DNA from: Pseudohalioglobus sediminis
Lineage (GTDB): Bacteria > Pseudomonadota > Gammaproteobacteria > Pseudomonadales > Halieaceae
Assembly (NCBI RefSeq): GCF_008370495.1
Contig: NZ_VTUX01000010.1
Location: forward strand, 186,001 to 250,000
Length of the DNA stretch: 64,000 nt
Direction of reading: 5' to 3'
Of this stretch, positions 40,260 to 50,382 are shown piece by piece (position 1 is the stretch's first letter; the number at the start of each line of letters is the position of its first letter). The translations under genes were made by a program, and so were the position numbers. A model generated the notes under the pieces. The model was not told the origin of the DNA, made no database searches, and saw only the letters and a list, made by a program, of their open reading frames with translations.

Positions 40260-40931
40260 TTAATTAGTTGCTGTCTTCTTGGCGCCGTCAGCAGATTCTT
40301 CTCCGCCAATCACTTCGCCTTTGAAAATCCACACTTTGACGCCGATGATGCCGTAAGTCGTAGCCGCCTCGTAGGTGGCGTAATCGATATCGGCACGCAG
40401 CGTATGCAGCGGCACACGGCCTTCGCGATACCACTCGGTACGCGCGATCTCGGCTCCGCCCAGACGACCACTTACCTGAATCTTGATGCCCTCGGCGCCC
40501 TGGCGCATGGCGTTCTGTACAACACGCTTCATGGCGCGACGGAACATCACTCGACGCTCGAGCTGCTGGGCAACGTTCTGGGCTACCAGCTTTGCATCCA
40601 GGTCCGGCTTGCGGATTTCTTCGATATTGATGTGTACCGGCACACCCATCTTTTCAGTCAAGGTCTTGCGCAGGGCATCCACGTCTTCACCTTTCTTACC
40701 GATCACGATGCCCGGGCGGGCTGTGTGAATGGTAATGCGGGCAGTTTGCGCTGGCCGCTCAATCACAACGCGACTTACCGACGCATGCTCGAGAGCTTTC
40801 TCGATGTACCCGCGCACTTCCAGATCAGTTATCAACTGCCTGGAATAGTTTTTGCTGTCCGCATACCAGATAGAGTTATGGTCTTTAACAATACCGAGGC
40901 GGATACCGATAGGGTGTACTTTCTGACCCAT
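40260..40931 (-). CDS. rpsC: 30S ribosomal protein S3
   Basis: 223-residue S3, [20 protein letters not shown], with a KH domain ([23 protein letters not shown]) and the C-terminal S3 domain ending [14 protein letters not shown]. It lines the mRNA entry channel. It lies between rplV and rplP. Confidence 0.98.
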   Translation of the reverse strand: MGQKVHPIGIRLGIVKDHNSIWYADSKNYSRQLITDLEVRGYIEKALEHASVSRVVIERPAQTARITIHTARPGIVIGKKGEDVDALRKTLTEKMGVPVHINIEEIRKPDLDAKLVAQNVAQQLERRVMFRRAMKRVVQNAMRQGAEGIKIQVSGRLGGAEIARTEWYREGRVPLHTLRADIDYATYEAATTYGIIGVKVWIFKGEVIGGEESADGAKKTATN

Positions 40932-40950
40932 GTGGTCGTCTCCTGATTCC

Positions 40951-41289
40951 TTAGCCTTCGCCGTCTGCCACTTTCACAGTGATGTGGCAGGAGCGCTTGA
41001 AAATTCGGTCTGCCCGACCCTTGGCACGGGGGCGCAGGCGCTTCATGGTCATTCCTTCATCAACGAAAACGGTGGATACTTTCAGCTCATCCACATCTGC
41101 GCCTTCATTGTTTTCAGCGTTGGCGATCGCAGAGTCGAGTACCTTCTTGACAATGTGAGCGGCCTTCTTGTTGCTGAATTCCAGCAGGCTCAGCGCCTCT
41201 TCGACAGGCTTGCCGCGGACCTGGTCTGCGACCAGACGGGCTTTCTGCGCAGATATACGCGCGCCTTTCAGTCTTGCTGCAACTTCCAT
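40951..41289 (-). CDS. rplV: 50S ribosomal protein L22
   Basis: 112-residue L22, [20 protein letters not shown], with the exit-tunnel hairpin region [21 protein letters not shown]. Changes in that loop give macrolide resistance in other species; nothing unusual is seen here. Confidence 0.98.
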   Translation of the reverse strand: MEVAARLKGARISAQKARLVADQVRGKPVEEALSLLEFSNKKAAHIVKKVLDSAIANAENNEGADVDELKVSTVFVDEGMTMKRLRPRAKGRADRIFKRSCHITVKVADGEG

Positions 41290-41313
41290 TTCCTAAACCT
41301 CTTTACGCAGCGC

Positions 41314-41589
41314 CTAGCGCTTCGCCTTCTTGTCTACAATATGACCCTTAAAAGTACGAGTTACAGCGAACTCGCCCAGCTTGTGGCCAACCATATCTTC
41401 GTTGATCAGTACTGGCACGTGCTGACGACCGTTGTGTACGGCAATGGTCAGACCAACCATGTCAGGCGCTATCATTGAGCGGCGTGACCAGGTCTTGATC
41501 GGACGACGGTCGTTGCTTTCAAGCGCGGCTTCGACTTTCTTCATCAGGTGAAGGTCGATAAAAGGACCTTTCTTCAGTGAACGCGGCAC
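41314..41589 (-). CDS. rpsS: 30S ribosomal protein S19
   Basis: 91-residue S19, opening [21 protein letters not shown] after a GTG start at 41589 (no in-frame ATG precedes the conserved start). The C-terminal [22 protein letters not shown]-like region is intact. It lies between rplB and rplV. Confidence 0.98.
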   Translation of the reverse strand: MPRSLKKGPFIDLHLMKKVEAALESNDRRPIKTWSRRSMIAPDMVGLTIAVHNGRQHVPVLINEDMVGHKLGEFAVTRTFKGHIVDKKAKR

Positions 41590-41622
41590 AATCTATTCCT
41601 CTAGTCTCTAGTCAAACGACCG

Positions 41623-42450
41623 TTATTTCTTACCACGACGGCGCACGATCAGCTTATCGGTACGCTTGTTCTTGCGTGTCTTGTAACCCTTCGTGGGCGT
41701 GCCCCATGGGCTGACCGGGTGACGACCACCCGAAGTACGACCTTCACCACCACCATGGGGGTGATCGACCGGGTTCATGGCCACACCACGGACGGTGGGA
41801 CGAACACCCCGCCAACGCGCGGCACCGGCTTTACCCAGCTTACGCAGGCTATGCTCCGAGTTGGACACTTCACCCAGGGTAGCGCGGCAGTCAGCCAGCA
41901 CCTTGCGCATTTCGCCTGAACGCAGGCGCAATGTGGCGTATTGGCCTTCACGTGCCACCAGCTGAACTGATGCCCCGGCTGAACGAGCCAGCTGAGCGCC
42001 CTTACCCGGCTTCAACTCAACCGCATGCACGATAGATCCCACCGGAATATTGCGCAGCGGCAGGCAATTACCGGTCTTGATCGGTGCCGAGGCGCCGGAT
42101 TGCAGGACATCCCCGGCCTTCACACCCTTGGGAGCGATAATGTAGCGGCGCTCACCATCGGAAAAAAGCAACAGCGCGATGTGGGCTGTACGGTTGGGGT
42201 CGTACTCCAAACGCTCGACCTTCGCCGGGATGCTGTCTTTAATCCGCTTAAAATCTATGACGCGGTAGTGCTGCTTATGCCCACCACCCACGTGACGGGT
42301 CGTGATACGGCCATTGTTGTTACGACCACCGTTGCGGCTCTGCTTCTCCAGCAAAGGCTTGTACGGTGCACCCTTGTGCAGGTCCTCGCCAACAACACGG
42401 ACGACGTGACGACGACCGGGCGAAGTAGGCTTGCTCTTCAAAATTGCCAT
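41623..42450 (-). CDS. rplB: 50S ribosomal protein L2
   Basis: 275-residue L2, needed for subunit association and peptidyl transfer. The C-terminal [21 protein letters not shown], with the conserved functional histidine, and [21 protein letters not shown] are present. It lies between rplW and rpsS. Confidence 0.98.
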   Translation of the reverse strand: MAILKSKPTSPGRRHVVRVVGEDLHKGAPYKPLLEKQSRNGGRNNNGRITTRHVGGGHKQHYRVIDFKRIKDSIPAKVERLEYDPNRTAHIALLLFSDGERRYIIAPKGVKAGDVLQSGASAPIKTGNCLPLRNIPVGSIVHAVELKPGKGAQLARSAGASVQLVAREGQYATLRLRSGEMRKVLADCRATLGEVSNSEHSLRKLGKAGAARWRGVRPTVRGVAMNPVDHPHGGGEGRTSGGRHPVSPWGTPTKGYKTRKNKRTDKLIVRRRGKK

Positions 42451-42464
42451 TGCTACGTAACTCC

Positions 42465-42761
42465 TTAGTCAACCGACGCAAAGTCGATATCCTGACCCTG
42501 CTCCAGCCGCACATACGCTTTTTTCCAGGTCGGCTTGGTGCTGTAACCAAAACGATTGCGCTTCACCTTACCCTTGACCTTGAGGGTGCGAACGTTATCA
42601 ACCTTCACCTTGAACAGCTGTTCAACCGACTTCTTGATCTCTGCCTTGGTTGCGTCTACAGCAACCTTGAACACGAACTGGTTGTTCTCATCAGCAACAA
42701 CCGCCGCCTTCTCAGAAACGTGCGGGCCTACCAGCACTTGAAATACGCGCTCCTGGTTCAT
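42465..42761 (-). CDS. rplW: 50S ribosomal protein L23
   Basis: 98-residue L23, docking site for SRP and trigger factor at the tunnel exit ([37 protein letters not shown]). Its ATG overlaps the rplD stop by four bases. Confidence 0.98.
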   Translation of the reverse strand: MNQERVFQVLVGPHVSEKAAVVADENNQFVFKVAVDATKAEIKKSVEQLFKVKVDNVRTLKVKGKVKRNRFGYSTKPTWKKAYVRLEQGQDIDFASVD

Positions 42762-43375
42762 GCCAGCATCTCCTCAATCTTCTTGACCGCATCGACAGTC
42801 ACTACCACCTTGTCGTGAGCGATAAGGCTCACCGGGTCAACGCCGTCTACGTCGCGCACGTCAACCTTGTGCAGATTCCGCGCCGCCAGGTAGAGGTTTT
42901 CACCCACTTCCGAAGCAACGATCAACGCGTTGTCCACGCCGTACTCGCTGAGCTGCTTGACCAACAACTTGGTTTTGGGCTCTTCCAAGTCAAGGCTTTC
43001 CACGATCATCAGGCGGTCCTGACGAGCGAGCTCCGACATGATCGTGCGCAGGGCCGCGCGATACATCTTGCGATTCACTTTCTGCGAGTGGTCCTGCGGC
43101 TGCGCCGCAAAGGTCACACCACCGGAGCGCCAGATAGGCGAACGGATAGTGCCCGCACGGGCACGGCCAGTGCCTTTTTGGCGCCAGGGCTTCTTGCCAC
43201 CACCAGATACCGCTGCGCGGTTCTTCTGGCCCCGGGTACCCTGGCGGGCTCCTGCGAGATAAGCAGTAACGACCTGGTGTACCAGGTCTTCGTTGTACTC
43301 TTTTGCAAACGCAACATCAGAGACGGAAACTTTTCCGCCGTCCGCATTGCCAGGCTTAACAACATTCAGTTCCAC
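42758..43375 (-). CDS. rplD: 50S ribosomal protein L4
   Basis: 205-residue L4, with the extended exit-tunnel loop [30 protein letters not shown]. It starts with GTG at 43375. In enterobacteria L4 is the feedback regulator of the S10 operon through the leader RNA; whether this leader has that site is not shown. Confidence 0.98.
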   Translation of the reverse strand: MELNVVKPGNADGGKVSVSDVAFAKEYNEDLVHQVVTAYLAGARQGTRGQKNRAAVSGGGKKPWRQKGTGRARAGTIRSPIWRSGGVTFAAQPQDHSQKVNRKMYRAALRTIMSELARQDRLMIVESLDLEEPKTKLLVKQLSEYGVDNALIVASEVGENLYLAARNLHKVDVRDVDGVDPVSLIAHDKVVVTVDAVKKIEEMLA

Positions 43376-43393
43376 GTTAGAGACCCCCTAACC

Positions 43394-44029
43394 TTATGCC
43401 TTGATGGTAGGACGTACGACAACGTCACCACCGGGAGCACCGGGAACGGCACCCTTGATGAGCAGCAAATTGCGCTCAGCATCAACACGAACGATTTCCA
43501 GACCCTGGGTAGTCACCTGCTCGGCACCCATATGACCCGCCATCTTCTTGCCCTTGAACACACGACCAGGTGTTTGACACTGGCCGATAGAGCCCGGGGC
43601 TCGGTGCGAGATGGAGTTGCCGTGCGTGGCATCCTGCATGGAGAAGTTCCAGCGTTTAACACCACCCTGGAAACCTTTACCCTTGGACTTGCCAGTGACA
43701 TCAACAACCTGCCCTGCCTCGAAACGCTCGACAGTCAGCTCAGCGCCGACTTCGGGGGCTTCTTCCGCCTCATCAAGCCGGAATTCCAACAGACCGCTAC
43801 CCGCTTCGACACCCGCCTTGGCGAAGTGTCCCGCTTCAGATTTACTCACTTTTGAGGCCTTGCGGTTACCCGCGGTGACCTGAATTGCTCGATAACCATC
43901 GGTCTCGAGCTCTTTGATTTGAGTAACGCGGTTTGGAGAAACCTCCACTACGGTTACTGGAATGGATGCGCCGTCTTCGGTAAAAACACGAGTCATACCG
44001 GACTTACGGCCGACTAAGCCAATAGCCAT
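43394..44029 (-). CDS. rplC: 50S ribosomal protein L3
   Basis: 211-residue L3, opening [20 protein letters not shown], with the peptidyl-transferase-proximal loop [31 protein letters not shown]. The methylated glutamine site (GQCQTPG) of gammaproteobacteria is present. It lies between rpsJ and rplD. Confidence 0.98.
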   Translation of the reverse strand: MAIGLVGRKSGMTRVFTEDGASIPVTVVEVSPNRVTQIKELETDGYRAIQVTAGNRKASKVSKSEAGHFAKAGVEAGSGLLEFRLDEAEEAPEVGAELTVERFEAGQVVDVTGKSKGKGFQGGVKRWNFSMQDATHGNSISHRAPGSIGQCQTPGRVFKGKKMAGHMGAEQVTTQGLEIVRVDAERNLLLIKGAVPGAPGGDVVVRPTIKA

Positions 44030-44147
44030 TTTGCTAACCTCTCAGTGTACGGGGCTCTATACCCTCTATGGCCGCCGAAACACCCCAGTGTTCCGGCATT
44101 ACACACCCGGGGCACTCACCCCGAGCAGGTCTTGCTACGAATTGTCG

Positions 44148-44459
44148 TTAACCAAGACTAATCTGTACTTCTACACCTGCTGCCAGGTCCAGTTTCATCA
44201 GTGCGTCTACAGTCTTCTCTGTAGGCTCCACGATGTCCAACAGACGCTTGTGCGTACGAATTTCGTACTGGTCACGTGCGTCCTTATTAACGTGCGGGGA
44301 TACCAGCACGGTGTACTTTTCCTTCCGGGTCGGAAGGGGGATCGGGCCCTTGACCTGGGCGCCAGTACGGCGCGCAGTTTCCACAATCTCCTGAGTCGAC
44401 GTGTCGATCAGCTTGTGGTCAAAAGCCTTGAGGCGTATACGAATACGTTGATTCTGCAC
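44148..44459 (-). CDS. rpsJ: 30S ribosomal protein S10 (NusE)
   Basis: 103-residue S10, which also acts in NusB-NusE antitermination. The family start [19 protein letters not shown] is obtained from the GTG at 44459, preceded by GGAG at 8 bases; a TTG at 44474 is rejected. It is the first gene of the S10-spc-alpha superoperon. The usual upstream str genes (rpsL, rpsG, fusA, tuf) are not next to it here. Confidence 0.98.
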   Translation of the reverse strand: MQNQRIRIRLKAFDHKLIDTSTQEIVETARRTGAQVKGPIPLPTRKEKYTVLVSPHVNKDARDQYEIRTHKRLLDIVEPTEKTVDALMKLDLAAGVEVQISLG

Positions 44460-44527
44460 CTGACCTAACTCCAATCAAATAAAAAACCAGGGATCCGCAC
44501 AGGAACCCCCCGAAAAAAGGAACGCGA

Positions 44528-44556
44528 ATTCTAGTGATCTGCCTACTGCCTGTCAA
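44528..44556 (-). promoter_or_regulatory. Strong sigma-70 promoter of the S10-spc-alpha superoperon
   Basis: Read on the minus strand, a perfect TTGACA is followed after exactly 17 bases by TAGAAT. The predicted start near 44521 leaves a leader of about 62 bases before the rpsJ GTG. This is the best promoter match in the window. Confidence 0.9.
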
Positions 44557-44751
44557 GGCTCTTGAGGAGGCTTTTTGAGCTACGCCTAACGTTGCCCACA
44601 CCCTGCCGCGAATGGGGCGCGACTATACGCACACCGACCGGCCTTCGCCAGCGAAAATTCGACCGACAAGGCAAATTCACAATAAATCAGTGGGGCGGGT
44701 CAGGCGCTGGCGCATCTATGGCCGAATACAACCCGGAATCGGGGGGGAGAA

Positions 44752-44782
44752 ATAAAATCCGGGCGGGAGGAAACACCCGCCC
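44752..44782 (-). terminator. Rho-independent terminator of the DksA-like gene
   Basis: On the minus strand GGGCGGG and CCCGCCC pair around an 8-base loop, followed by GGATTTTATT. It lies 17 bases beyond the stop codon of the TraR/DksA family gene. Confidence 0.7.
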
Positions 44783-44798
44783 AAAAGGCCCAGCCGGG

Positions 44799-45116
44799 CT
44801 AAGCGTCAGCGCAATTCACGCAAAGTGCCGCCTCGGGGATGGCCTTGAGCCGACCTTCACCTATCTCGCCACCGCATTTTTCGCACTCGCCGTAGGTACC
44901 TTCGGCGATCTTGTCGAGCGCAACCTGAATGTCATGCAGGGATTGGCGGGTCTCATTGCCGATGGCATCTACCACCTCATCGTTTTCCCGCTCCTGGGCC
45001 TGCTCAGCAGAATCACCAGAGTGCCCCTGGGTTACATCCCGCTTGATACTGGCCAGGCGGCTGTGCATCAGAGAGCGCCGCTCCTCCAGTTCCTTTTTCA
45101 GTTCTTCAAACGCCAT
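44799..45116 (-). CDS. TraR/DksA family zinc-finger protein (short)
   Basis: A 105-residue member of the TraR/DksA family, with a coiled-coil region (KELEERRSLMHSRLASI) and a C-terminal four-cysteine zinc finger (CEKCGGEI ... ALCVNCADA). It is shorter than true DksA (about 150 residues), and the aspartates at the coiled-coil tip of DksA are not obvious (NDEVVDAIGN). A secondary-channel regulator of RNA polymerase is possible. It lies three bases after the YdcH-like gene, likely an operon, just upstream of the S10 operon. Confidence 0.85.
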   Translation of the reverse strand: MAFEELKKELEERRSLMHSRLASIKRDVTQGHSGDSAEQAQERENDEVVDAIGNETRQSLHDIQVALDKIAEGTYGECEKCGGEIGEGRLKAIPEAALCVNCADA

Positions 45117-45118
45117 GA

Positions 45119-45358
45119 TCAGGCCGCTGTCAGCATGCGATAAAGTTCATCTTTCAAGTGTACACGCCGCAATTTGGCTTCTTCTTCCGTACGCGTTGAC
45201 ACGGGCGTCACTTCATCTTCCATCTTTTCTATGGTGCGAGTGAGCTCGTGGTACTCATCGAACAGGCGGCGAAAGTGCGCGTTGTTCATCTTCATCTCAT
45301 GAATCTGGTCATTGAGCTCGGGGAAATCGTGGTGCAAATCGTGATGTTCTACGGACAT
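45119..45358 (-). CDS. YdcH family (DUF465) protein
   Basis: A 79-residue, highly charged helical protein: the DLHHDFPELNDQIHEMKMNNAHFRRLFDEYHELTRTI segment is the DUF465 signature. YdcH-like proteins have no settled function. Its stop lies two bases before the DksA-like ATG, so it is the first gene of that pair. Confidence 0.85.
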   Translation of the reverse strand: MSVEHHDLHHDFPELNDQIHEMKMNNAHFRRLFDEYHELTRTIEKMEDEVTPVSTRTEEEAKLRRVHLKDELYRMLTAA

Positions 45359-45523
45359 TATCCTTCCTTATAGGGTTAACAATCTTATGTGCAAAGCCTA
45401 ACCGCTTGTCGCTGCCGGGCCTTGATCCAGATCAGTATAGCGAGTTCCGCCGGGCGGAAACCAGACTTGTAATCCGTCTCCGGCGACCTGACTATAGCAG
45501 GACGTAATGCGCGGAGAGACGAA

Positions 45524-45922
45524 ATGGCACGGACAGAGAGCACGCACTCTGTACTGATGGGTTACCTGTTGTGGATATTCGGCTTCATCGGTGCACACCG
45601 CTTTTACTATGGCAGGCAGATATCCGGCGTCATCTGGTTTTTCACCCTCGGCCTGTTCTTTATCGGCTGGATTATCGACCTGCTGTTGATTCCGGGAATG
45701 TCCAGACAGGCGGACCGCCGCTTTATCCCGGGACCCAAGGATTATGACCTGACCTGGATTCTGCTCACGTTCCTGGGCTGGCTGGGAATCCACCGGCTAT
45801 ATATGGGGAAGTGGGTGACAGGTATCATTTACATGCTCAGCGCCGGGCTACTGGGCCTGGGCATTCTCTGGGACTTTCTGACCCTGAATGAACAGTTATC
45901 CGATGTGAATGCGGACTACTAG
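45524..45922 (+). CDS. TM2 domain-containing membrane protein (tandem)
   Basis: A 132-residue inner-membrane protein with two TM2-like units: GAHRFYYGR (GFIGAHRFYYGRQISGVIWF) in the first half and GIHRLYMGK (GWLGIHRLYMGKWVTGIIYM) in the second, each followed by a second hydrophobic helix. The usual TM2 protein has one such unit. GGAGA precedes the ATG. It is divergent from the YdcH gene and convergent with prfC. The function is unknown. Confidence 0.85.
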   Translation: MARTESTHSVLMGYLLWIFGFIGAHRFYYGRQISGVIWFFTLGLFFIGWIIDLLLIPGMSRQADRRFIPGPKDYDLTWILLTFLGWLGIHRLYMGKWVTGIIYMLSAGLLGLGILWDFLTLNEQLSDVNADY

Positions 45923-45953
45923 ATCCTGCCTGCGCTGACCGGACTGTTCCCGG

Positions 45954-47531
45954 TCAGTGCTCCCTGGTGGCCCGGAAATTCAGCTCCGGCCAGCGCTCTT
46001 CCATCAGCGCCAGATTCACCCTGGTCGGCGCCAGATAAGTCAGATGCCCGCCGCCGTCAACCGACAGGTGCTCCGCTGCTTTTTTACGAAACTCCTCCAG
46101 TTTGCGCGGGTCCTCGCAATCGATCCAGCGCGCGGTGTATACGTTTACCGGTTCGTACAGCGCCTCTACCTTGTATTCATCCTTCAGGCGGTAGGCGACC
46201 ACATCGAACTGCAATTGACCTACAGCGCCCACAATGAGTTCCGAGGAGGTAATGGGGGCAAAAACCTGTGTCGAGCCCTCCTCTGAAAGCTGCTGCAAGC
46301 CCTTCTGCAATTGCTTTGATTTCATGGGATCGGCCAGGCGGATACGCCGGAACAGTTCTGGCGCGAAGTGCGGGATGCCGGTGAACTGCAGGCTTTCCCC
46401 CTCGGTGAAGGTATCACCAATCTGGATCGTGCCATGGTTGTGCAGGCCGATGATATCGCCAGAGACCGCCGCATCCACCAGCACTCGCTCTCCCGCCTTG
46501 AAAGTCACCGCATCGGCTATCTTGACGTCCTTGCCAAGACGCACATGCTGCATTTTCATGCCTTTACTGTAGCGGCCCGAGCAGATGCGCATGAAAGCAA
46601 TGCGATCCCGATGACGGGGATCCATATTCGCCTGGATCTTGAAGACAAAACCGGACATTACAGCCTCATTCGCCGCCACCACGCGCGTGGTGGTTTCCCG
46701 GTCCAAAGGCGCTGGCGCCCACTTTACAAAGTCGTCCAGCATCTCCCTGACACCGAAGTTGCCCAGGGCCGTACCGAAAAACACCGGGCTCAGCTTGCCC
46801 GCCAGGAATTGCTCGAGGTCAAACTCATGGCTGGCACCGCGCACCAGTTCTACTTCCTCGACAAATGCATCATATTCCTCGCCCAGCAACGCTCGTGCCT
46901 CGGGTGAATCCAGACCTTCAATGCGAATATCGTCAGGCAGGACAGAGCCCTTTCCTGGCTGGTAGCAGTGAATCGTATCGGAGTACAGGTTGTACACGCC
47001 CTTGAAAAATGACCCCATACCAATAGGCCAATTGATCGGGGCGCCCTGTATATCCAACACTGACTCAATTTCATCAAGCAATTCAATGGGATCGCGAATA
47101 TCCCGGTCCATCTTGTTCACGAAGCTGAAGATAGGTGTGTCACGCAAACGGCAGACATTCATCAGCTTGATGGTGCGATCCTCGACACCCTTGGCGCCAT
47201 CAATCACCATCAGAGCCGAATCAACCGCCGTCAGGGTGCGATAGGTGTCCTCGGAGAAGTCCTCGTGGCCGGGGGTATCCAACAGGTTTACCGTGCGTTC
47301 CCGATAGGGAAACTGCATCACCGAAGAGGTCACCGAGATACCGCGCTCCTGCTCCATGCTCATCCAGTCGGAAGTGGCATGCGGCCCCTTCTTCCCCTTT
47401 ACGCTGCCCGCCACCTGGATAGCACTGCCCAGTAGCAGCAGCTTTTCGGTAATTGTGGTCTTGCCCGCGTCAGGGTGCGATATAATCGCGAACGTACGAC
47501 GGGAAGCGATGGCGTTGCCGAGGTCAGACAT
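45954..47531 (-). CDS. prfC: Peptide chain release factor 3
   Basis: A 525-residue GTPase that removes RF1/RF2 after peptide release. It has the G1 motif [16 protein letters not shown], the G2/G3 region [19 protein letters not shown] and [16 protein letters not shown], and G4 NKMDRD. The C-terminal RF3 domain follows ([17 protein letters not shown] at the end). The ATG at 47531 gives the family start [21 protein letters not shown]; the open frame to 47591 is not used. Confidence 0.97.
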   Translation of the reverse strand: MSDLGNAIASRRTFAIISHPDAGKTTITEKLLLLGSAIQVAGSVKGKKGPHATSDWMSMEQERGISVTSSVMQFPYRERTVNLLDTPGHEDFSEDTYRTLTAVDSALMVIDGAKGVEDRTIKLMNVCRLRDTPIFSFVNKMDRDIRDPIELLDEIESVLDIQGAPINWPIGMGSFFKGVYNLYSDTIHCYQPGKGSVLPDDIRIEGLDSPEARALLGEEYDAFVEEVELVRGASHEFDLEQFLAGKLSPVFFGTALGNFGVREMLDDFVKWAPAPLDRETTTRVVAANEAVMSGFVFKIQANMDPRHRDRIAFMRICSGRYSKGMKMQHVRLGKDVKIADAVTFKAGERVLVDAAVSGDIIGLHNHGTIQIGDTFTEGESLQFTGIPHFAPELFRRIRLADPMKSKQLQKGLQQLSEEGSTQVFAPITSSELIVGAVGQLQFDVVAYRLKDEYKVEALYEPVNVYTARWIDCEDPRKLEEFRKKAAEHLSVDGGGHLTYLAPTRVNLALMEERWPELNFRATREH

Positions 47532-47642
47532 GGGTGTTTCCGCTGGAAAAGCGCGGATTATACGCACATCACGGATATCCCGAAACGGCACTGCGACAAC
47601 TTGTCCCTGCCACTGCTGCAGGCTTGCACTTATACTACGCGG

Positions 47643-48923
47643 GTGACCGACTCAAGCCTGCAAGCCCCTGCGCACTCTCCCACACTGGAAAACCTGCGCA
47701 GCCTGCTTATTATTCGCAGCATCGCCCTGCTGGGCCAACTGTGCGTCCTCTGCTACGTGTTAATGGTGAGCAGGACCACCGAGGACCTGCTGGGGATGAC
47801 AGCAGGCCTTTCCCTGCTGGCCCTGCTGACAGTTGCCAGCTTCTGGCGCTGCAGCAAGCCGTGGCCGGTGTCGGACGCTGAGTTCCTGGCGCAATTACTG
47901 ATGGACGTGCTGATCTGGACGGTACTCATGTACTTCACCGGCGGCGCCAACAACCCCTTCATCTCCTACTACATCGTGCCACTGGTGATCGCCGCAGCAG
48001 TGCTGCCCTGGCGCCACACCTGGCTGGTAGCGGTCTCCTCGCTGCTGGCATACAGCCTTCTGCTGTATTTCTTTCGTCCATTTCCCCTGTTCACGCCACA
48101 TGCGCATGTGGGGCATGGCAACAGCAACGTCCACGTACTCGGGATGTGGTTCAATTTTCTCTTCAGTGCAGGGCTGATAACCTACTTCGTTGTGCGCATG
48201 GCCAGCCAGTTGCGCCTGCAGGAGGCCCGCTCGGTAGCGCAGCGAGAACAGCGACTGCGCACGGATCAGATCATGGCGGTAGCGAGCCTGGCAGCAGGCA
48301 CAGCCCACGAACTGGGAACGCCACTGGCGACCATGACCGTGCTGCTGGATGAAATGCTGGCCAGCGAAGAGTTGGACACACAGACCAGGCAGGATTGCGA
48401 GCTCCTGAAACAGCAGTTACAGCAGTGCAAGAGCACGCTGCAGGACCTCGCCCACACAGCCGAACTCAACACCGCGGGAGAGAGTGAGGTTGGTGAACTG
48501 GGTTATTTCGTTACCACTACGGTAGCGCGATGGGCCGTTCGCCGCCCCGGGATAAGCTACAGGATTGAGCAGGCAGACGCGGCATCCGGTGCCATGATCG
48601 AGTATGACTCCACGCTGGGGCAGGCATTTGAAAACCTGTTGAACAATGCCGTGGATGCCGGCTCGGCAGCGGTGGAAATCACCAGCGACCGCGTCGGCAA
48701 CGAGGCCGTGATACAGGTTCGCGACTGGGGTAGCGGTATCTCCCCCGAGTTGCTCGAAGATATCGGCAAGCCCATAATCCGCGCAAGTCGCTCCGGCCTG
48801 GGTATCGGCCTGTTGCTGAGTCACGCCACAGTGGAGCGCTATGGTGGGCGTGTTGAGTTACGCAACGCACCGGACCAGGGTGCTATCGCGACGCTCTATC
48901 TGCCGCTGAGAGAAACAACATGA
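47643..48923 (+). CDS. regB: Redox-sensing histidine kinase RegB/PrrB/RoxS type
   Basis: A 426-residue membrane sensor with about six N-terminal helices. The quinone-associated heptapeptide GGANNPF is present. The H-box [22 protein letters not shown] matches the RegB family, and the cysteine in [16 protein letters not shown] corresponds to the redox cysteine of RegB. N ([12 protein letters not shown]), G1 (RDWGSGI) and G2 ([10 protein letters not shown]) boxes follow. I chose the GTG at 47643: it is the last GTG/ATG before the first helix. A TATACT only 7 bases upstream would give a leaderless mRNA. It overlaps regA by 4 bases. Confidence 0.92.
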   Translation: MTDSSLQAPAHSPTLENLRSLLIIRSIALLGQLCVLCYVLMVSRTTEDLLGMTAGLSLLALLTVASFWRCSKPWPVSDAEFLAQLLMDVLIWTVLMYFTGGANNPFISYYIVPLVIAAAVLPWRHTWLVAVSSLLAYSLLLYFFRPFPLFTPHAHVGHGNSNVHVLGMWFNFLFSAGLITYFVVRMASQLRLQEARSVAQREQRLRTDQIMAVASLAAGTAHELGTPLATMTVLLDEMLASEELDTQTRQDCELLKQQLQQCKSTLQDLAHTAELNTAGESEVGELGYFVTTTVARWAVRRPGISYRIEQADAASGAMIEYDSTLGQAFENLLNNAVDAGSAAVEITSDRVGNEAVIQVRDWGSGISPELLEDIGKPIIRASRSGLGIGLLLSHATVERYGGRVELRNAPDQGAIATLYLPLRETT

Positions 48924-49459
48924 ACAGCCCCCACCTAACCATTGTGCTAGTGGACGACGACCGCACCTTTACCGCCGTGATGCAACGCGGGCTGGAGCGC
49001 CGTGGATTCGAGGCCCACTGCTGCGATAACGGGGCGGATGCCATCGAACTTTGCGCCCGCCTGCAGCCCAGTCACATATTGCTGGACCTGAATATGCCTG
49101 AAGTCTCTGGCCTGGTGGTGTTGCCGGAACTACTGCGCGTGGCACCGACGGCAAGACTGGTCATTCTTACGGGATATTCCAGCATCGCGACAGCGGTAGA
49201 AGCCACCAAGGCCGGGGCCACCAACTACCTGTGCAAACCCGCGACCATTGACGAGGTACTCGCAGCATTTGGCGATGATCCCGGCACTGAGGAGGTTGAG
49301 ATCCCGGCCGAGCCTATCTCGGTTGAGCGCCTCGAGTGGGAGTATATACAGCGCGTACTGAACGACAATGAGGGCAATATTTCCGCCACAGCCAGAGCGC
49401 TTGGCATGCACAGGCGCACTTTACAGCGAAAGCTGCAGAAGCGGCCGGTACGGCGCTAA
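48920..49459 (+). CDS. regA: Response regulator RegA/PrrA/RoxR type
   Basis: A 179-residue response regulator with a receiver domain (VLVDDDRTF, phosphoacceptor in HILLDLNMPEVSG, switch LTGYSSIATAVEATKAGATNYLCKPA) and a short linker, then a C-terminal Fis-type HTH (EGNISATARALGMHRRTLQRKLQKR). That HTH is near-identical in the RegA family. It overlaps regB by ATGA and forms the kinase-regulator operon that senses respiratory redox state and controls respiration, redox and, in phototrophs, photosynthesis genes. Confidence 0.95.
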   Translation: MNSPHLTIVLVDDDRTFTAVMQRGLERRGFEAHCCDNGADAIELCARLQPSHILLDLNMPEVSGLVVLPELLRVAPTARLVILTGYSSIATAVEATKAGATNYLCKPATIDEVLAAFGDDPGTEEVEIPAEPISVERLEWEYIQRVLNDNEGNISATARALGMHRRTLQRKLQKRPVRR

Positions 49460-49474
49460 ACGGCTTCTTGACCG

Positions 49475-50098
49475 TTAACGCGGAGCCTGTTCGAGCGCCT
49501 CGGCAAGGACCGCAAGCAGCCGCGATCCCACCTGATCCATATCCAGGCCCGGTTGCGAGAGCACGCGGGCCATCGATGTTACCCGGAGTCCACTGTAACC
49601 ACAGGGATTGATCCGACCAAAGGGCTCCAGATCCATATCCACGTTGAGCGCCAGACCATGGTAGGAACATCCCTTCCTGACGCGCAACCCCAGTGACGCG
49701 ATCTTGTCGCCACTAACGTACACGCCCGGCGCCTCGGGATCCGCCGCAGCTTCAATGCCGTATTCTCCCAGCAGCCTCACCAGGCACTGTTCAATCAATG
49801 TGACCAGCGCACGCACGCCAAGGCCGCGCCGCTTCAGGTCAATCAGCAAATACACCACCCATTGCCCGGGGCCGTGATAGGTCACCTGGCCACCACGGTC
49901 GACCTGGATGACAGGAATGTCACCGGGAGCCAGCACGTGCTCGGCCTTGCCGGCCTGACCCTGGGTGAACACCCGCGGGTGTTGCAGCAACCACAGTTCG
50001 TCCGGCGTATCGGCGTCCCGGGTGTCGGTGAACAACCGCATGTCCGCAAGCACAGGCTCGTACTCAGCCAGGCCGAGCGAACGTGAGCGCAGTGTCAC
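49475..50098 (-). CDS. lipB: Octanoyltransferase
   Basis: Transfers octanoyl groups from ACP to lipoyl domains, the first step of de novo lipoate attachment. The 207-residue protein has the [16 protein letters not shown] motif, the catalytic lysine in [10 protein letters not shown] and the catalytic cysteine in [13 protein letters not shown]. It starts with GTG at 50098, sharing one base with the preceding ybeD stop. The lipA gene usually next door is not visible (regA is convergent at 49459). Confidence 0.96.
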   Translation of the reverse strand: MTLRSRSLGLAEYEPVLADMRLFTDTRDADTPDELWLLQHPRVFTQGQAGKAEHVLAPGDIPVIQVDRGGQVTYHGPGQWVVYLLIDLKRRGLGVRALVTLIEQCLVRLLGEYGIEAAADPEAPGVYVSGDKIASLGLRVRKGCSYHGLALNVDMDLEPFGRINPCGYSGLRVTSMARVLSQPGLDMDQVGSRLLAVLAEALEQAPR

Positions 50099-50367
50099 TA
50101 GATCACCATCTGTACGTGGCCGGTCGCCATCAAATCCTGGTGCAGGGCCTGCAATTGGTCCTTGCCGGTTGCGGTTATGGTGACGGTCATGGCGGTAAAC
50201 GTGCCCTTGGCGCTGTCGCGCACGGTAATGCCCTGCTCATCAAAACCCGGGGCATGGCGCTCAAACACCTCCAGCACAATCACCCGGAATTGCTCGCTAC
50301 TACGGCCCAGCACCTTGATAGGGTACTCACAGGGAAATTCGATCTTCGGCGGGTCCTGATCAGTCAT
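50098..50367 (-). CDS. ybeD: DUF493 (YbeD) family protein
   Basis: A 89-residue protein of the YbeD/DUF493 family with an ACT-like fold ([38 protein letters not shown]). The molecular role is unknown; it is consistently found between dacA and lipB, as here. Confidence 0.92.
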   Translation of the reverse strand: MTDQDPPKIEFPCEYPIKVLGRSSEQFRVIVLEVFERHAPGFDEQGITVRDSAKGTFTAMTVTITATGKDQLQALHQDLMATGHVQMVI

Positions 50368-50382
50368 GACATGCGCACTCGG

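Larger units (their letters stand above)
44460..44798. other. Gene-free region upstream of rpsJ
   Basis: About 339 bases. From right to left it holds the terminator of the DksA-like gene, the rpsJ promoter, and a leader of about 60 bases with a possible GGGTTCC/GGATCCC hairpin and a T-run. No tuf gene or tRNA lies here. Confidence 0.6.

Noticed and set aside
44460-44798. tuf or other str operon genes or a tRNA upstream of rpsJ
   Set aside because: No such coding sequence or cloverleaf is seen; the region holds only a promoter, leader and terminator.
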